This document shows positions 26,822 to 34,992 of a stretch of 64,000 bases of DNA, piece by piece. Where the stretch lies: NCBI RefSeq assembly GCF_029625295.1, contig NZ_CP121112.1, forward strand, positions 1,054,001 to 1,118,000, read 5' to 3'. Under the pieces are notes generated by a model that was not told the DNA's origin, ran no database searches, and worked only from the letters and a program-made list of their open reading frames with translations. The position numbers and the translations under genes were made by a program. The stretch comes from Flavobacterium gyeonganense (lineage in GTDB: Bacteria > Bacteroidota > Bacteroidia > Flavobacteriales > Flavobacteriaceae). Each line of letters opens with the position of its first letter. Position 1 is the stretch's first letter.

Positions 26822-27853
26822 ATGAAATTTAAAAATCTTTATTTAGGACTTATTGCATCAGCATTTTTATTTGCTTCGTGCAGCAGTGATGACAATACCG
26901 AAAATGATACTCCATTAGGAGCTTATGACAATGGTGTATTGATTTTGAATGAAGGGAATTTTGGAAGACCTAATGCATCTGTATCTTTTATCTCTAATGA
27001 TTTGAATACTTTTCAAAATGATATTTTCAAAATTGTGAATACTCCAACTGTATTAGGAGATGTAGCACAATCGATGACCTTTAATGGTGATAAAGCTTTT
27101 ATTGTTGTGAATAATTCAAACGAAATAGAAGTGGTAAATCGGTATACTTTTAAAAGCCTTGGAACCATTACTGAGAAATTAGAAAACCCACGCTACAGCG
27201 TAGTTTTAAACAATAAACTATATGTAACAAATGCTATTTCTGAAGCTGTTACTATTTATGATGCTACAACATATGCATATATAGCGTCGATTCCGGTAAA
27301 CAAAACTGTTGAGAAAATTGTGACGGCAAATAATAAACTTTACGTTATGAATGCTGCTTATGGCTACGGAAATCAAGTAACAGTAATCAATCCTTCAAAC
27401 AATACTATTTCTAAAACTCTTACTCTGGAAGATGGTGTAAACTCTATCGAAGAAAAAGACGGAAGTGTTTATGTATTAAGTGGCAATGACACTAAAAGTA
27501 CACTATATAAAATTAATGCCTCAACCGATAATTCAACATCTATTGAATCTACTACTTTAAAAGGTGCAGCAAATATGGATATTGATGGTAGCAAAATATA
27601 CTACACCCAAGATGGAAACGTTTATTCAATGAATCTGAATGCTACAACTTTCAGCACAACTCCAATATTTACTACAACTTACGTACAATATTCTACCTTT
27701 TACGGATTTGGAGTTATAGATGGAAAAATTTATTCTGGTAATGCAAATGGATTTACTGCAGACGGAATTGTTACAGTATATTCTTCTACAGGAACTGTAT
27801 TAAAAACTTTGACTGTAGGGATAGGACCAAATGGATTTTATTCTAACAATTAA
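26822..27853 (+). CDS. BtuG-like beta-propeller surface lipoprotein
   Basis: A 343-residue lipoprotein (LFASCSSDDN; acidic residues after the Cys fit the Bacteroidota surface-export signal) made of YncE/DUF5074-like propeller repeats, such as NGVLILNEGNFGRPNASVSFI, AFIVVNNSNEIEVVNRYTFK, LYVTNAISEAVTIYDATT and LYVMNAAYGYGNQVTVINPS. In Bacteroides the propeller lipoprotein BtuG binds B12 very tightly and caps BtuB. Position two bases after btuB and behind the riboswitch supports the same job here. Sequence identity to BtuG itself cannot be checked by eye. Confidence 0.82.
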   Translation: MKFKNLYLGLIASAFLFASCSSDDNTENDTPLGAYDNGVLILNEGNFGRPNASVSFISNDLNTFQNDIFKIVNTPTVLGDVAQSMTFNGDKAFIVVNNSNEIEVVNRYTFKSLGTITEKLENPRYSVVLNNKLYVTNAISEAVTIYDATTYAYIASIPVNKTVEKIVTANNKLYVMNAAYGYGNQVTVINPSNNTISKTLTLEDGVNSIEEKDGSVYVLSGNDTKSTLYKINASTDNSTSIESTTLKGAANMDIDGSKIYYTQDGNVYSMNLNATTFSTTPIFTTTYVQYSTFYGFGVIDGKIYSGNANGFTADGIVTVYSSTGTVLKTLTVGIGPNGFYSNN

Positions 27854-27857
27854 AAAC

Positions 27858-27892
27858 AAAATGCCCTTATAATAAAATTGTAAGGGCATTTC
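27858..27892 (+). terminator. Hairpin between BtuG-like gene and T9SS gene
   Basis: AAATGCCCTTA pairs with TAAGGGCATTT over a short AT loop and is followed by a weak T-rich stretch. It could attenuate expression of the third gene in the operon. Confidence 0.6.
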
Positions 27893-27904
27893 TAAACAAC
27901 CATT

Positions 27905-28873
27905 ATGATAAAAAAATTACTTTTTACCTTATTACTTACATCATCGATAATTTCTGCACAATCTTATGCCCCCCCTGCCGATCAGCCTGGGAGTACTGCC
28001 ATTGCAAAAAACAGCTCTGTTTTTATAGGATGGGCAACCGGAATTACAGTAGTAAGAGGACCTCAGGATATTGCTGTCCCAAATAGCCCTTTGGCTTCTA
28101 CCGGAACACCCGCAGACGGAATGAAAGGTGGAACATCAGGATCCGGAGTCGTTTGTCTCGGTGATGGCGGAAGCGCAACCTTAACATTTGACACTCCAAT
28201 TGCCAATGGACCCGGATTTGATTTTGCTGTTTTTGAAAATGGTTTTTCTGATACTTTTTTAGAATTGGCTTTTGTAGAAGTAAGTTCTGACGGAATCAAT
28301 TTTTTCAGGTTTCCTTCGCATAGCGAAACACAAACTACAGCACAAATAGGAGGCTTTGGAGCACTTGATTGCAGGTACATTAACAATCTGGCAGGTAAAT
28401 ATCGTGCTAATTTTGGCACTCCTTTCGATTTATCTGGCATTCCGGACAATGCATTGTTAGATAAAGACAATATCACTCATGTCAAAATAATTGATGTGAT
28501 TGGGACGATAAATCCTTTATATGCCTCTTATGACAGTAAGGGAAATATTATCAACGACCCTTATTCAACACCTTTTGCATCTGGCGGTTTTGATTTGAAC
28601 GGTGTGGGAGTGATTAACCAAAAAACTTTAGACAATAAGGAATTTAATATTAATTCTGTCGTATTATATCCAAATCCGGCTTCGGATATTGTTTATTTAA
28701 ACAGTAATGAAGAAAGCAGTGTTAGTATTTTTGACATCGCCGGAAAAATTGTAAAAAAACTTCCTAAAGCAAACTATAACGAGATCATTGTTTCAGACAT
28801 AATACCCGGAACTTATCTCTTCGAAATTAATATTGAGAAGAAAAAAATCATCAAGAAAATAATTATCAATTAG
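27905..28873 (+). CDS. T9SS-sorted cell-surface protein of the B12 locus
   Basis: A 322-residue secreted protein: signal peptide (MIKKLLFTLLLTSSIISAQ), a beta-sandwich domain of about 200 residues with FDFAVFENGFSDTFLELAFVEVSSDG and GFGALDCRYINNLAGKYRANFGTPFDLSGI, then a T9SS type A sorting domain (LYPNPASDIVYLN to KKIIKKIIIN, about 250-322). No enzyme motif is visible. It lies 51 bases after the BtuG-like gene, behind a hairpin, and is probably in the riboswitch-controlled unit. A role in corrinoid binding at the surface, similar to the Bacteroides accessory protein BtuH, is my inference. Confidence 0.75.
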   Translation: MIKKLLFTLLLTSSIISAQSYAPPADQPGSTAIAKNSSVFIGWATGITVVRGPQDIAVPNSPLASTGTPADGMKGGTSGSGVVCLGDGGSATLTFDTPIANGPGFDFAVFENGFSDTFLELAFVEVSSDGINFFRFPSHSETQTTAQIGGFGALDCRYINNLAGKYRANFGTPFDLSGIPDNALLDKDNITHVKIIDVIGTINPLYASYDSKGNIINDPYSTPFASGGFDLNGVGVINQKTLDNKEFNINSVVLYPNPASDIVYLNSNEESSVSIFDIAGKIVKKLPKANYNEIIVSDIIPGTYLFEINIEKKKIIKKIIIN

Positions 28874-28900
28874 TTAATTTGTTTTTGAAATTGTTTTTGA

Positions 28901-28935
28901 AAAAAGGCTTTCATAATGTGAAAGCCTTTTTACGT
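28901..28935. terminator. Bidirectional hairpin terminator
   Basis: AAAAAGGCTTTC pairs with GAAAGCCTTTTT around a 7-base loop. It separates the T9SS surface-protein gene and the convergent acetyltransferase gene. Confidence 0.85.
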
Positions 28936-28956
28936 TTGTATTTATGAATTGAAATT

Positions 28957-29265
28957 TTAAATCCTGATTCCTGGCGGAAGCAATTCTTTATATTTTGGGT
29001 TTTTCTTAAAAAAAACAGCAATTTTTGGATGAATTGGAACCACCCTGAATTTTTTCTCTGTACTCAGTTCCATTATATTTTTAAGCAAAACATCTATGAT
29101 TGGCTGATTTTCAAAATTTTCAGGGGTATTGATTTTAGTTAAAAAAATCTTTTTTTCCTGAAATGAATATTCAACACTCAATAAACCTTCAGGTACTGTA
29201 GCTTCAAATTGCCTCGCAAAAGTGTTGTCTTTAATTTCCATTACGGTAGGTTCCATATTTATCAT
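28957..29265 (-). CDS. Small GNAT-like N-acetyltransferase (YjdJ/NATD1 type)
   Basis: A 102-residue single-domain protein with strands FEATVPEGLLSVEYSFQEKKIFLTKINTPENF, a helix (QPIIDVLLKNIMELSTEKKFRVVPIHPKIAVFF) and a KNPKYKELL tail. This is the compact pattern of COG2388-type acetyltransferases, which lack the N-terminal part of normal GNAT enzymes. Acetyl-CoA would be the donor; the acceptor is unknown. Internal Met codons at residues 4 and 9 leave the start slightly uncertain. Confidence 0.8.
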   Translation of the reverse strand: MINMEPTVMEIKDNTFARQFEATVPEGLLSVEYSFQEKKIFLTKINTPENFENQPIIDVLLKNIMELSTEKKFRVVPIHPKIAVFFKKNPKYKELLPPGIRI

Positions 29266-29523
29266 GTTTTTGGGGTTAATAAAAAATATTAGAAAAAGAA
29301 CGTGAAAATAACATCAGATAAATGCTTAATTAAAAGTTTTCATCAGTAAAGATTCAGACTACAAAGATAATCATTTGATTTTCAATACAACACATTTTCT
29401 TTAGATATATAAAATGATTAACTCAATGATAATTTAATAATTTTACGCGAATTAAGTTCTAAGATTTGCCTCACATACAAGTAAAAGAGGTAATTTTAGC
29501 ATATAAATTAAAAATCTCCGGAA

Positions 29524-30183
29524 ATGAGTAAGATTCCTGTTTATTTTATGCCCGGATTAGCTGCTAGTCCAACCATTTTTGAAAGAATCAAATTAGATGA
29601 AACTGTTTTTGAAACCTTTCTACTGGAATGGGAAATCCCAAATTTAAAAGAGTCATTATCTGATTACGCCCTCCGAATCACAAAAAACATTAAACATAAA
29701 AATCCGGTTTTAATTGGTGTTTCCTTTGGCGGAATTTTGGTTCAGGAAATGGCCAGACATATCGAAGCCCGTAAAGTGATTATTATTTCGAGTGTTAGAA
29801 GCAATGCCGAATTCCCCAGAAGAATGAAAATCGGGAAAACTACAAAAGCTTACAAGCTCATTCCAATGAAACTTATTTTAAATATCGAGAACCTTGCAAA
29901 ATATTCTTTTGGAGAAAAAGTCAATAAACGGATCAAATTATATGAGAAGTTTTTGGCTGTACGTGATCTTCGTTATCTACAATGGGCAGTCGAGTCTGTC
30001 ATTTTGTGGAACAGGAATCAAATTGATGAGAAAGTAATCCATATCCACGGTGACCAGGATGATGTTTTTCCGATAAAATATATCAATAAATGTATTGTTG
30101 TAAAAGGCGGCACACACATTATGATTCTGAATAAATACAAATGGCTGAATGAGAATTTGCCTTCTATTATATTAGAATCTTAA
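29524..30183 (+). CDS. Alpha/beta hydrolase
   Basis: A 219-residue cytosolic hydrolase with MPGLAASPTIF (oxyanion-hole strand), the nucleophile elbow GVSFGG (Ser near 67), a HGDQDDVFP strand carrying the acid, and GGTHIMI with the catalytic His near 200. The cap is short. Esterase or lipase-like activity on a small substrate is likely; no more can be said. It is monocistronic with an AT-rich upstream region. Confidence 0.85.
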   Translation: MSKIPVYFMPGLAASPTIFERIKLDETVFETFLLEWEIPNLKESLSDYALRITKNIKHKNPVLIGVSFGGILVQEMARHIEARKVIIISSVRSNAEFPRRMKIGKTTKAYKLIPMKLILNIENLAKYSFGEKVNKRIKLYEKFLAVRDLRYLQWAVESVILWNRNQIDEKVIHIHGDQDDVFPIKYINKCIVVKGGTHIMILNKYKWLNENLPSIILES

Positions 30184-30499
30184 AATTCCAAATTTACAAA
30201 TTCCAAATTCCAAGTTAATCACTATCTTGTCATATTAAAAAATGAAAAACAATCCAAAAAACTCAAAATGCACAGCAATGGACCTGATCAATTTTGGCGC
30301 TTTGGAAAATCATTGGATGTAATTAAAAACAATCATGTTTTTATTAAAACAAATAAAAAAATTGATTTAAGTGAAATTAATAAAATGGTTTTAATGTCAA
30401 TACCTCCCACATTTGTTATTGACACTTTACAATAAAAATCCCAAACTCCATATATAAAAAATTGGAATTTGGGATTTAGAATATTGCAATTTAGAAAAT
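30184..30499. other. Intergenic stretch with near-inverted A/T motifs and one small ORF
   Basis: The left end (30182-30214) carries AAATTCCAAATT-type words. The right end (about 30436-30475) carries the complementary ATTGGAATTTGGGATTT. Similar words occur at 21590-21630. Between them is a 55-codon frame listed separately. I see no clear promoter or RNA structure beyond this. Confidence 0.5.
30268..30435 (+). CDS. Possible 55-residue ORF, unknown
   Basis: ATG at 30268 to TAA at 30433-30435 encodes a small protein starting MHSNGPDQFWRFGKSLDVIK and ending IPPTFVIDTLQ. Amino-acid make-up is protein-like, with Trp, Phe and Pro and balanced charge, but I recognise no family and no promoter is obvious. 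It could be a gene remnant or chance. It lies between the inverted A/T motifs. Confidence 0.25.
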   Translation: MHSNGPDQFWRFGKSLDVIKNNHVFIKTNKKIDLSEINKMVLMSIPPTFVIDTLQ

Positions 30500-31015
30500 T
30501 TAGATTTTCTTCATTTGTTCTTTCATCATCGAGATCTGCTCTTTCAGCATCCCCTGTTTGTCTAATTTCTTAGCTTCATTTAAAAGATTGGTTGCTTCCA
30601 GTTTTCTTCTGCGTGACATGGCTACTCCTGCAAGATTAAGTTTAGCAACTGCTAAATCCATATCCATTGACAGACCAAGTTCGATTGCTTTTTTGAAATG
30701 TTTTTCAGCCTGGTTGATGTTAGTCTGAGACAACATAATTCCGTGTAGGTAATTAAAGTATCCCTGTTGTTTTCGTACCAATGCAGCTTCAGGATTTTTA
30801 ATATATGCCAGCCATTTTTTTGCCCCTTCAAAGTCTTGTTTTCTCAGTTTAAGGAAGGCTAAAAGAATAAATTCATTTTTAAAGTATAAAAAAACCGGAA
30901 TTGCAGTCAGTAAAATAAGAAAAATTCCATTCCCGATATTGCTCTCTGTAAATTGCCAAATGCCAGCGACTACAAGAAGTCCGGCTAAAATAAGTTTAAT
31001 ATTTTTATGAAACAT
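30500..31015 (-). CDS. Membrane-anchored TPR-like protein
   Basis: About 171 residues starting MFHKNIKLILAGLLVVAGIWQF. Two adjacent membrane helices (about 5-45) are followed by a helical region resembling tetratricopeptide repeats (LAFLKLRKQDFEGAKKWLAYIKNP, AEKHFKKAIELGLSMDMDLAVAKLNLAGVA, KLEATNLLNEAKKLDKQG). Such proteins act as scaffolds; partner unknown. The frame is open to 31111, but a -7 promoter box at 31038-31045 lies between, so the ATG at 31015 is the true start. Divergent from rpmH. Confidence 0.8.
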   Translation of the reverse strand: MFHKNIKLILAGLLVVAGIWQFTESNIGNGIFLILLTAIPVFLYFKNEFILLAFLKLRKQDFEGAKKWLAYIKNPEAALVRKQQGYFNYLHGIMLSQTNINQAEKHFKKAIELGLSMDMDLAVAKLNLAGVAMSRRRKLEATNLLNEAKKLDKQGMLKEQISMMKEQMKKI

Positions 31016-31037
31016 AATAGGTGTATATTTGTGACTG

Positions 31038-31045
31038 CAAATATA
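31038..31045 (-). promoter_or_regulatory. -7 promoter box of the TPR-like gene
   Basis: On the minus strand TATATTTG (TAnnTTTG) stands 22 bases before the ATG at 31015 and fixes the start of that gene. Confidence 0.55.
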
Positions 31046-31079
31046 GTAAAATGAATTAAAAATATTTTTATTAAAGTAC

Positions 31080-31108
31080 TTGCCAGAAAAAAAGTCTTTG
31101 TATATTTG
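31080..31108 (+). promoter_or_regulatory. Promoter of rpmH
   Basis: TTG (31080-31082) and TATATTTG (31101-31108) are 18 bases apart, a good match to the Bacteroidota -33/-7 promoter. The rpmH ATG lies 73 bases further on, leaving a leader. Confidence 0.65.
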
Positions 31109-31181
31109 CACTCGGTTTTTGAATAACGATATCCAAAACCAAGAAAGAGTTAATAGATACCATTTTTAAAGATACAAAGCA

Positions 31182-31343
31182 ATGAGCAAAAGAACGTTTC
31201 AACCATCGAAAAGAAAAAGAAGAAATAAGCACGGATTTATGGACAGAATGGCTTCTGCGAATGGAAGAAAAGTTCTAGCGCGTAGAAGAGCAAAAGGAAG
31301 ACATAAATTAACTGTTTCTAGCGAACCTAGACACAAAAAATAA
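31182..31343 (+). CDS. rpmH: Large ribosomal subunit protein bL34
   Basis: A 53-residue, very basic protein beginning [19 protein letters not shown] and containing [22 protein letters not shown], the hallmark of bL34 (TFQPS...RR...HGF..RM.T.NGR.VL..RR.KGR). It is a 50S structural protein. The product is short, so gene finders with a 60-residue cut miss it. It has its own promoter upstream and a strong hairpin terminator after it. Confidence 0.97.
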
Positions 31344-31361
31344 TGTTTGTATAAACATACA

Positions 31362-31396
31362 TAAGGCGATTACTTTTTTAGTATCGCCTTTTTTTA
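31362..31396 (+). terminator. rpmH terminator
   Basis: AAGGCGAT pairs with ATCGCCTT and is followed by seven T residues, 20 bases after the rpmH stop. Confidence 0.85.
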
Positions 31397-31488
31397 TACC
31401 TTGTCGGTAAAAATTTTCTCAACATTCTAGTTTATAGCACACTAGAAACGCTTTTTAAAATCTTAAACAACTACTCAATACATACAAA

Positions 31489-34344
31489 ATGCCTAAAGAC
31501 ACATCAATAAAATCAGTTTTAATCATAGGTTCAGGACCTATTGTTATTGGCCAGGCTTGCGAATTCGATTATGCAGGATCTCAATCTGCACGCTCGATTC
31601 GTGAAGAAGGAATTGAAGTTATCTTGATCAACTCAAATCCAGCAACAATTATGACCGACCCATCTATGGCCGATCATATTTATTTGAAACCATTAACTAC
31701 AAAATCGATTATTGAAATTCTTAAGGAGCATCCACAAATTGATGCTGTTCTGCCTACAATGGGAGGACAAACAGCTTTGAACTTGTGTCTGGAAGCTGAA
31801 GAAAAAGGAATCTGGCAGGATTTCGGAGTAAGATTAATCGGTGTTGATGTAAATGCGATTAATATTACAGAGGACAGAGAGCAGTTTAAACAGCTTTTAG
31901 AAAGAATTAATGTACCGACTGCACCTGCAAAAACAGCTACTTCTTACTTAGAAGGAAAAGAAATCGCTCAGGAATTTGGCTTTCCATTAGTAATTCGTCC
32001 TTCGTTTACACTTGGAGGAACCGGAGCAGCGGTGGTTTACAAAAAAGAAGATTTTGATGAGCTTTTAACTCGCGGACTTGAAGCGTCTCCAATTCATGAA
32101 GTTTTAATTGATAAAGCTTTAATGGGATGGAAAGAATACGAGTTAGAGCTTTTAAGAGATAAAAATGACAACGTTGTAATTATCTGTTCTATCGAAAACA
32201 TGGATCCAATGGGAATCCATACAGGAGATTCGATTACAGTTGCGCCAGCGATGACATTATCTGATACAACTTTCCAAAAATTACGTGACTACGCTATCTT
32301 AATGATGAGAAGTATCGGAAACTTTGCGGGAGGATGCAACGTACAATTTGCAGTTTCGCCAGACGAAAAAGAAGATATCGTTGCAATCGAGATTAACCCT
32401 CGTGTGTCTCGTTCTTCTGCTTTAGCATCAAAAGCAACCGGATATCCAATTGCAAAAATCGCTTCTAAACTAGCTTTAGGATACAACTTAGATGAATTAC
32501 AAAATCAAATTACAAAATCCACTTCGGCTCTTTTTGAACCAACTTTAGATTACGTAATCGTAAAAATACCACGTTGGAACTTCGATAAATTTGAAGGATC
32601 TGACAGAACTTTAGGTCTTCAGATGAAATCTGTAGGTGAGGTTATGGGAATCGGACGTTCTTTTCAGGAAGCACTTCACAAAGCAACTCAATCTCTAGAA
32701 ATTAAGAGAAATGGTTTAGGTGCTGACGGAAAAGGATATAAAAATTACGAACAAATTATCGAGAAACTAACTTATGCAAGCTGGGATCGTGTTTTTGTAA
32801 TTTATGATGCTATCGCAATGGGAATTCCGTTGAGTACAATTCATGAAATTACAAGAATCGATATGTGGTTCTTAAAACAATACGAAGAGCTTTATACTTT
32901 AGAAAAAGAAATCTCAAATTACAAAGTTTCAAATCTTCCGAAAGAATTATTGCTTGAAGCAAAACAAAAAGGTTTTGCAGACAGACAATTAGCTCACATG
33001 ATGAGTTGTCTGGAAAGTGAAGTTCACACTTTGCGTACAGATATGAACATCAACCGTGTATTCAAATTGGTAGATACTTGTGCGGCTGAGTTTAAAGCAC
33101 AGACTCCTTATTACTACTCAACGTTTGAGGCTGAAATCGAAAAAGCAAACGGAGAACGTTTTGTAGACAACGAAAGTATCGTAACAGACAAAAAGAAAGT
33201 TATCGTTTTAGGTTCAGGACCAAACAGAATCGGGCAGGGAATTGAATTTGATTACTCTTGTGTACATGGCGTTTTAGCAGCAAAAGAATGTGGCTACGAA
33301 ACCATCATGATCAACTGTAATCCTGAAACGGTTTCTACAGATTTTGATACAGCTGATAAATTATACTTCGAACCTGTTTTCTGGGAGCATATTTACGATA
33401 TCATCCAACACGAAAAACCAGAAGGTGTAATCGTGCAGTTAGGAGGACAAACAGCACTTAAGTTAGCTGAGAAATTATCTAAATACGGTGTGAAAATCAT
33501 TGGAACAAGCTTTGATGCACTTGACTTAGCAGAAGACAGAGGAAGATTCTCAGATTTATTAACCGAATTAAACATTCCTTTCCCAAGATTCGGAATCGCT
33601 GAAACGGCTGATGAAGCTTCAAAATTAGCTGATACATTAGATTTCCCTCTTTTAATCCGCCCTTCTTATGTATTAGGAGGCCAGGGAATGAAAATCGTAA
33701 TCAACAAAAAAGAGTTAGAAGAGCACGTTATCGACTTGCTAAAAGCAATTCCAGGAAACAAATTATTGTTAGATCATTATTTGGCCGGAGCAATCGAAGC
33801 TGAAGCTGATGCCATTTGTGATGCTGATGGAAATGTTTACATCATTGGAATTATGGAACACATCGAACCTTGCGGAGTTCACTCTGGAGATAGTAACGCA
33901 ACATTACCTCCTTTTAACTTAGGAGAATTTGTAATGCAGCAAATTAAAGACCATACGCATAAAATTGCTAGAGCTTTAAAAACTGTGGGGCTAATCAATA
34001 TTCAGTTTGCGATTAAAGACGATACCGTTTACATTATCGAGGCAAACCCAAGAGCTTCCAGAACGGTTCCGTTTATTGCAAAAGCTTACGGAGAGCCTTA
34101 TGTAAACTATGCTACAAAAGTAATGTTAGGTCACAATAAAGTAACTGACTTTGATTTCAACCCTCAATTAAAAGGTTATGCAATCAAACAACCAGTTTTC
34201 TCTTTCAGCAAATTCCCGAACGTAAACAAAGCGTTAGGACCAGAAATGAAATCGACAGGAGAAAGTATCTTGTTTATTGATGATTTAAAAGACGATCAAT
34301 TCTACGAATTGTACTCTAGAAGAAAAATGTATTTGAGTAAATAA
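31489..34344 (+). CDS. carB: Carbamoyl-phosphate synthase large subunit
   Basis: A 951-residue synthetase with two ATP-grasp halves. The first begins VLIIGSGPIVIGQACEFDYAG, and the second, near 560, has VIVLGSGPNRIGQGIEFDYS. Both have the GGQTAL motif and ATP-binding RPSFTLGGTG / RPSYVLGGQG loops. It makes carbamoyl phosphate for arginine and pyrimidine synthesis with the small subunit CarA, which is not in this window. Enterobacterial CarB is about 1070 residues. The missing stretch is the C-terminal regulatory (MGS-like) domain, since the protein stops soon after the second ATP-grasp region (YELYSRRKMYLSK). I believe shortened CarB is usual in this group. Confidence 0.95.
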   Translation: MPKDTSIKSVLIIGSGPIVIGQACEFDYAGSQSARSIREEGIEVILINSNPATIMTDPSMADHIYLKPLTTKSIIEILKEHPQIDAVLPTMGGQTALNLCLEAEEKGIWQDFGVRLIGVDVNAINITEDREQFKQLLERINVPTAPAKTATSYLEGKEIAQEFGFPLVIRPSFTLGGTGAAVVYKKEDFDELLTRGLEASPIHEVLIDKALMGWKEYELELLRDKNDNVVIICSIENMDPMGIHTGDSITVAPAMTLSDTTFQKLRDYAILMMRSIGNFAGGCNVQFAVSPDEKEDIVAIEINPRVSRSSALASKATGYPIAKIASKLALGYNLDELQNQITKSTSALFEPTLDYVIVKIPRWNFDKFEGSDRTLGLQMKSVGEVMGIGRSFQEALHKATQSLEIKRNGLGADGKGYKNYEQIIEKLTYASWDRVFVIYDAIAMGIPLSTIHEITRIDMWFLKQYEELYTLEKEISNYKVSNLPKELLLEAKQKGFADRQLAHMMSCLESEVHTLRTDMNINRVFKLVDTCAAEFKAQTPYYYSTFEAEIEKANGERFVDNESIVTDKKKVIVLGSGPNRIGQGIEFDYSCVHGVLAAKECGYETIMINCNPETVSTDFDTADKLYFEPVFWEHIYDIIQHEKPEGVIVQLGGQTALKLAEKLSKYGVKIIGTSFDALDLAEDRGRFSDLLTELNIPFPRFGIAETADEASKLADTLDFPLLIRPSYVLGGQGMKIVINKKELEEHVIDLLKAIPGNKLLLDHYLAGAIEAEADAICDADGNVYIIGIMEHIEPCGVHSGDSNATLPPFNLGEFVMQQIKDHTHKIARALKTVGLINIQFAIKDDTVYIIEANPRASRTVPFIAKAYGEPYVNYATKVMLGHNKVTDFDFNPQLKGYAIKQPVFSFSKFPNVNKALGPEMKSTGESILFIDDLKDDQFYELYSRRKMYLSK

Positions 34345-34361
34345 TTCGAATTACACTATAC

Positions 34362-34396
34362 AATAAAGGCTGTCTAAATAGACAGCCTTTATTTTT
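34362..34396. terminator. Hairpin terminator between carB and yiaA-like gene
   Basis: AATAAAGGCTGTC pairs with GACAGCCTTTATT and is followed by a T-run on the plus strand. It serves carB and probably the convergent gene. Confidence 0.85.
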
Positions 34397-34415
34397 TTAT
34401 TTAAATCAAATTGGA

Positions 34416-34814
34416 TTATTCGCCTTGTCCAAAATTCATATTATCCCTAGTGTTTTTTTGTACTGAAATAGCACCGAAAAGCGCTAACAAAAATGCAAAA
34501 GCATAAAACCCTTTTTCACTAGGCAAAATAGTTGCATTCCATAATCCAACAATTAAAAGAACAATTGAAAGTAATGTTCCGAACCAGCAGATTCCGTAAT
34601 AGATATCTGTAACAGGTAAATTTTCAAGCCTGTCTCTTACACTTTTTTGCAAAGAAACTACGGCAAATAAACCGAACATTAGAACGGTAAAATAGTATCC
34701 TTTTTCGTTTAATAACATTTCTGCTCTTGCTAGTCCAACGATAAAACCGATTGTCCCTGCTCCAAGGGCTACCCAAGATGCCGCAATAAAGGCATTTGAA
34801 GTTTTTTGTATCAT
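34416..34814 (-). CDS. YiaA/YiaB-type inner-membrane protein
   Basis: A 132-residue protein with four hydrophobic helices arranged as two similar pairs: AASWVALGAGTIGFIVGLARA with GYYFTVLMFGLFAVVSLQKSVRD, then WFGTLLSIVLLIVGLWNA with GFYAFAFLLALFGAISVQKNTRDN. This internal duplication is the YiaA family signature. Function is unknown. It stands alone, with hairpin terminators on either side. Confidence 0.88.
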   Translation of the reverse strand: MIQKTSNAFIAASWVALGAGTIGFIVGLARAEMLLNEKGYYFTVLMFGLFAVVSLQKSVRDRLENLPVTDIYYGICWFGTLLSIVLLIVGLWNATILPSEKGFYAFAFLLALFGAISVQKNTRDNMNFGQGE

Positions 34815-34940
34815 ATTGATTCTGGTTAAATTAGATTTCTGATATTTTTTTTATCTCAGTTCGTAAATGTAATTAAATTTGATTGATGGCAAAATGAAAA
34901 CACAAACTAATTAACAGGCATAATCCTATTTGTTGTTATA

Positions 34941-34972
34941 AAAAAAGCTCCATATTAAAATAGGAGCTTTTT
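34941..34972. terminator. Hairpin terminator
   Basis: AAAAGCTCC pairs with GGAGCTTTT around an 11-base AT loop with A/T runs on both sides. It ends the minus-strand DUF4252 operon. Confidence 0.8.
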
Positions 34973-34992
34973 GACTGTAAGAATAAGATGTA

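Noticed and set aside
32289..32486. Minus-strand frame within carB
   Set aside because: Lies wholly within a conserved ATP-grasp region on the other strand; no independent support.
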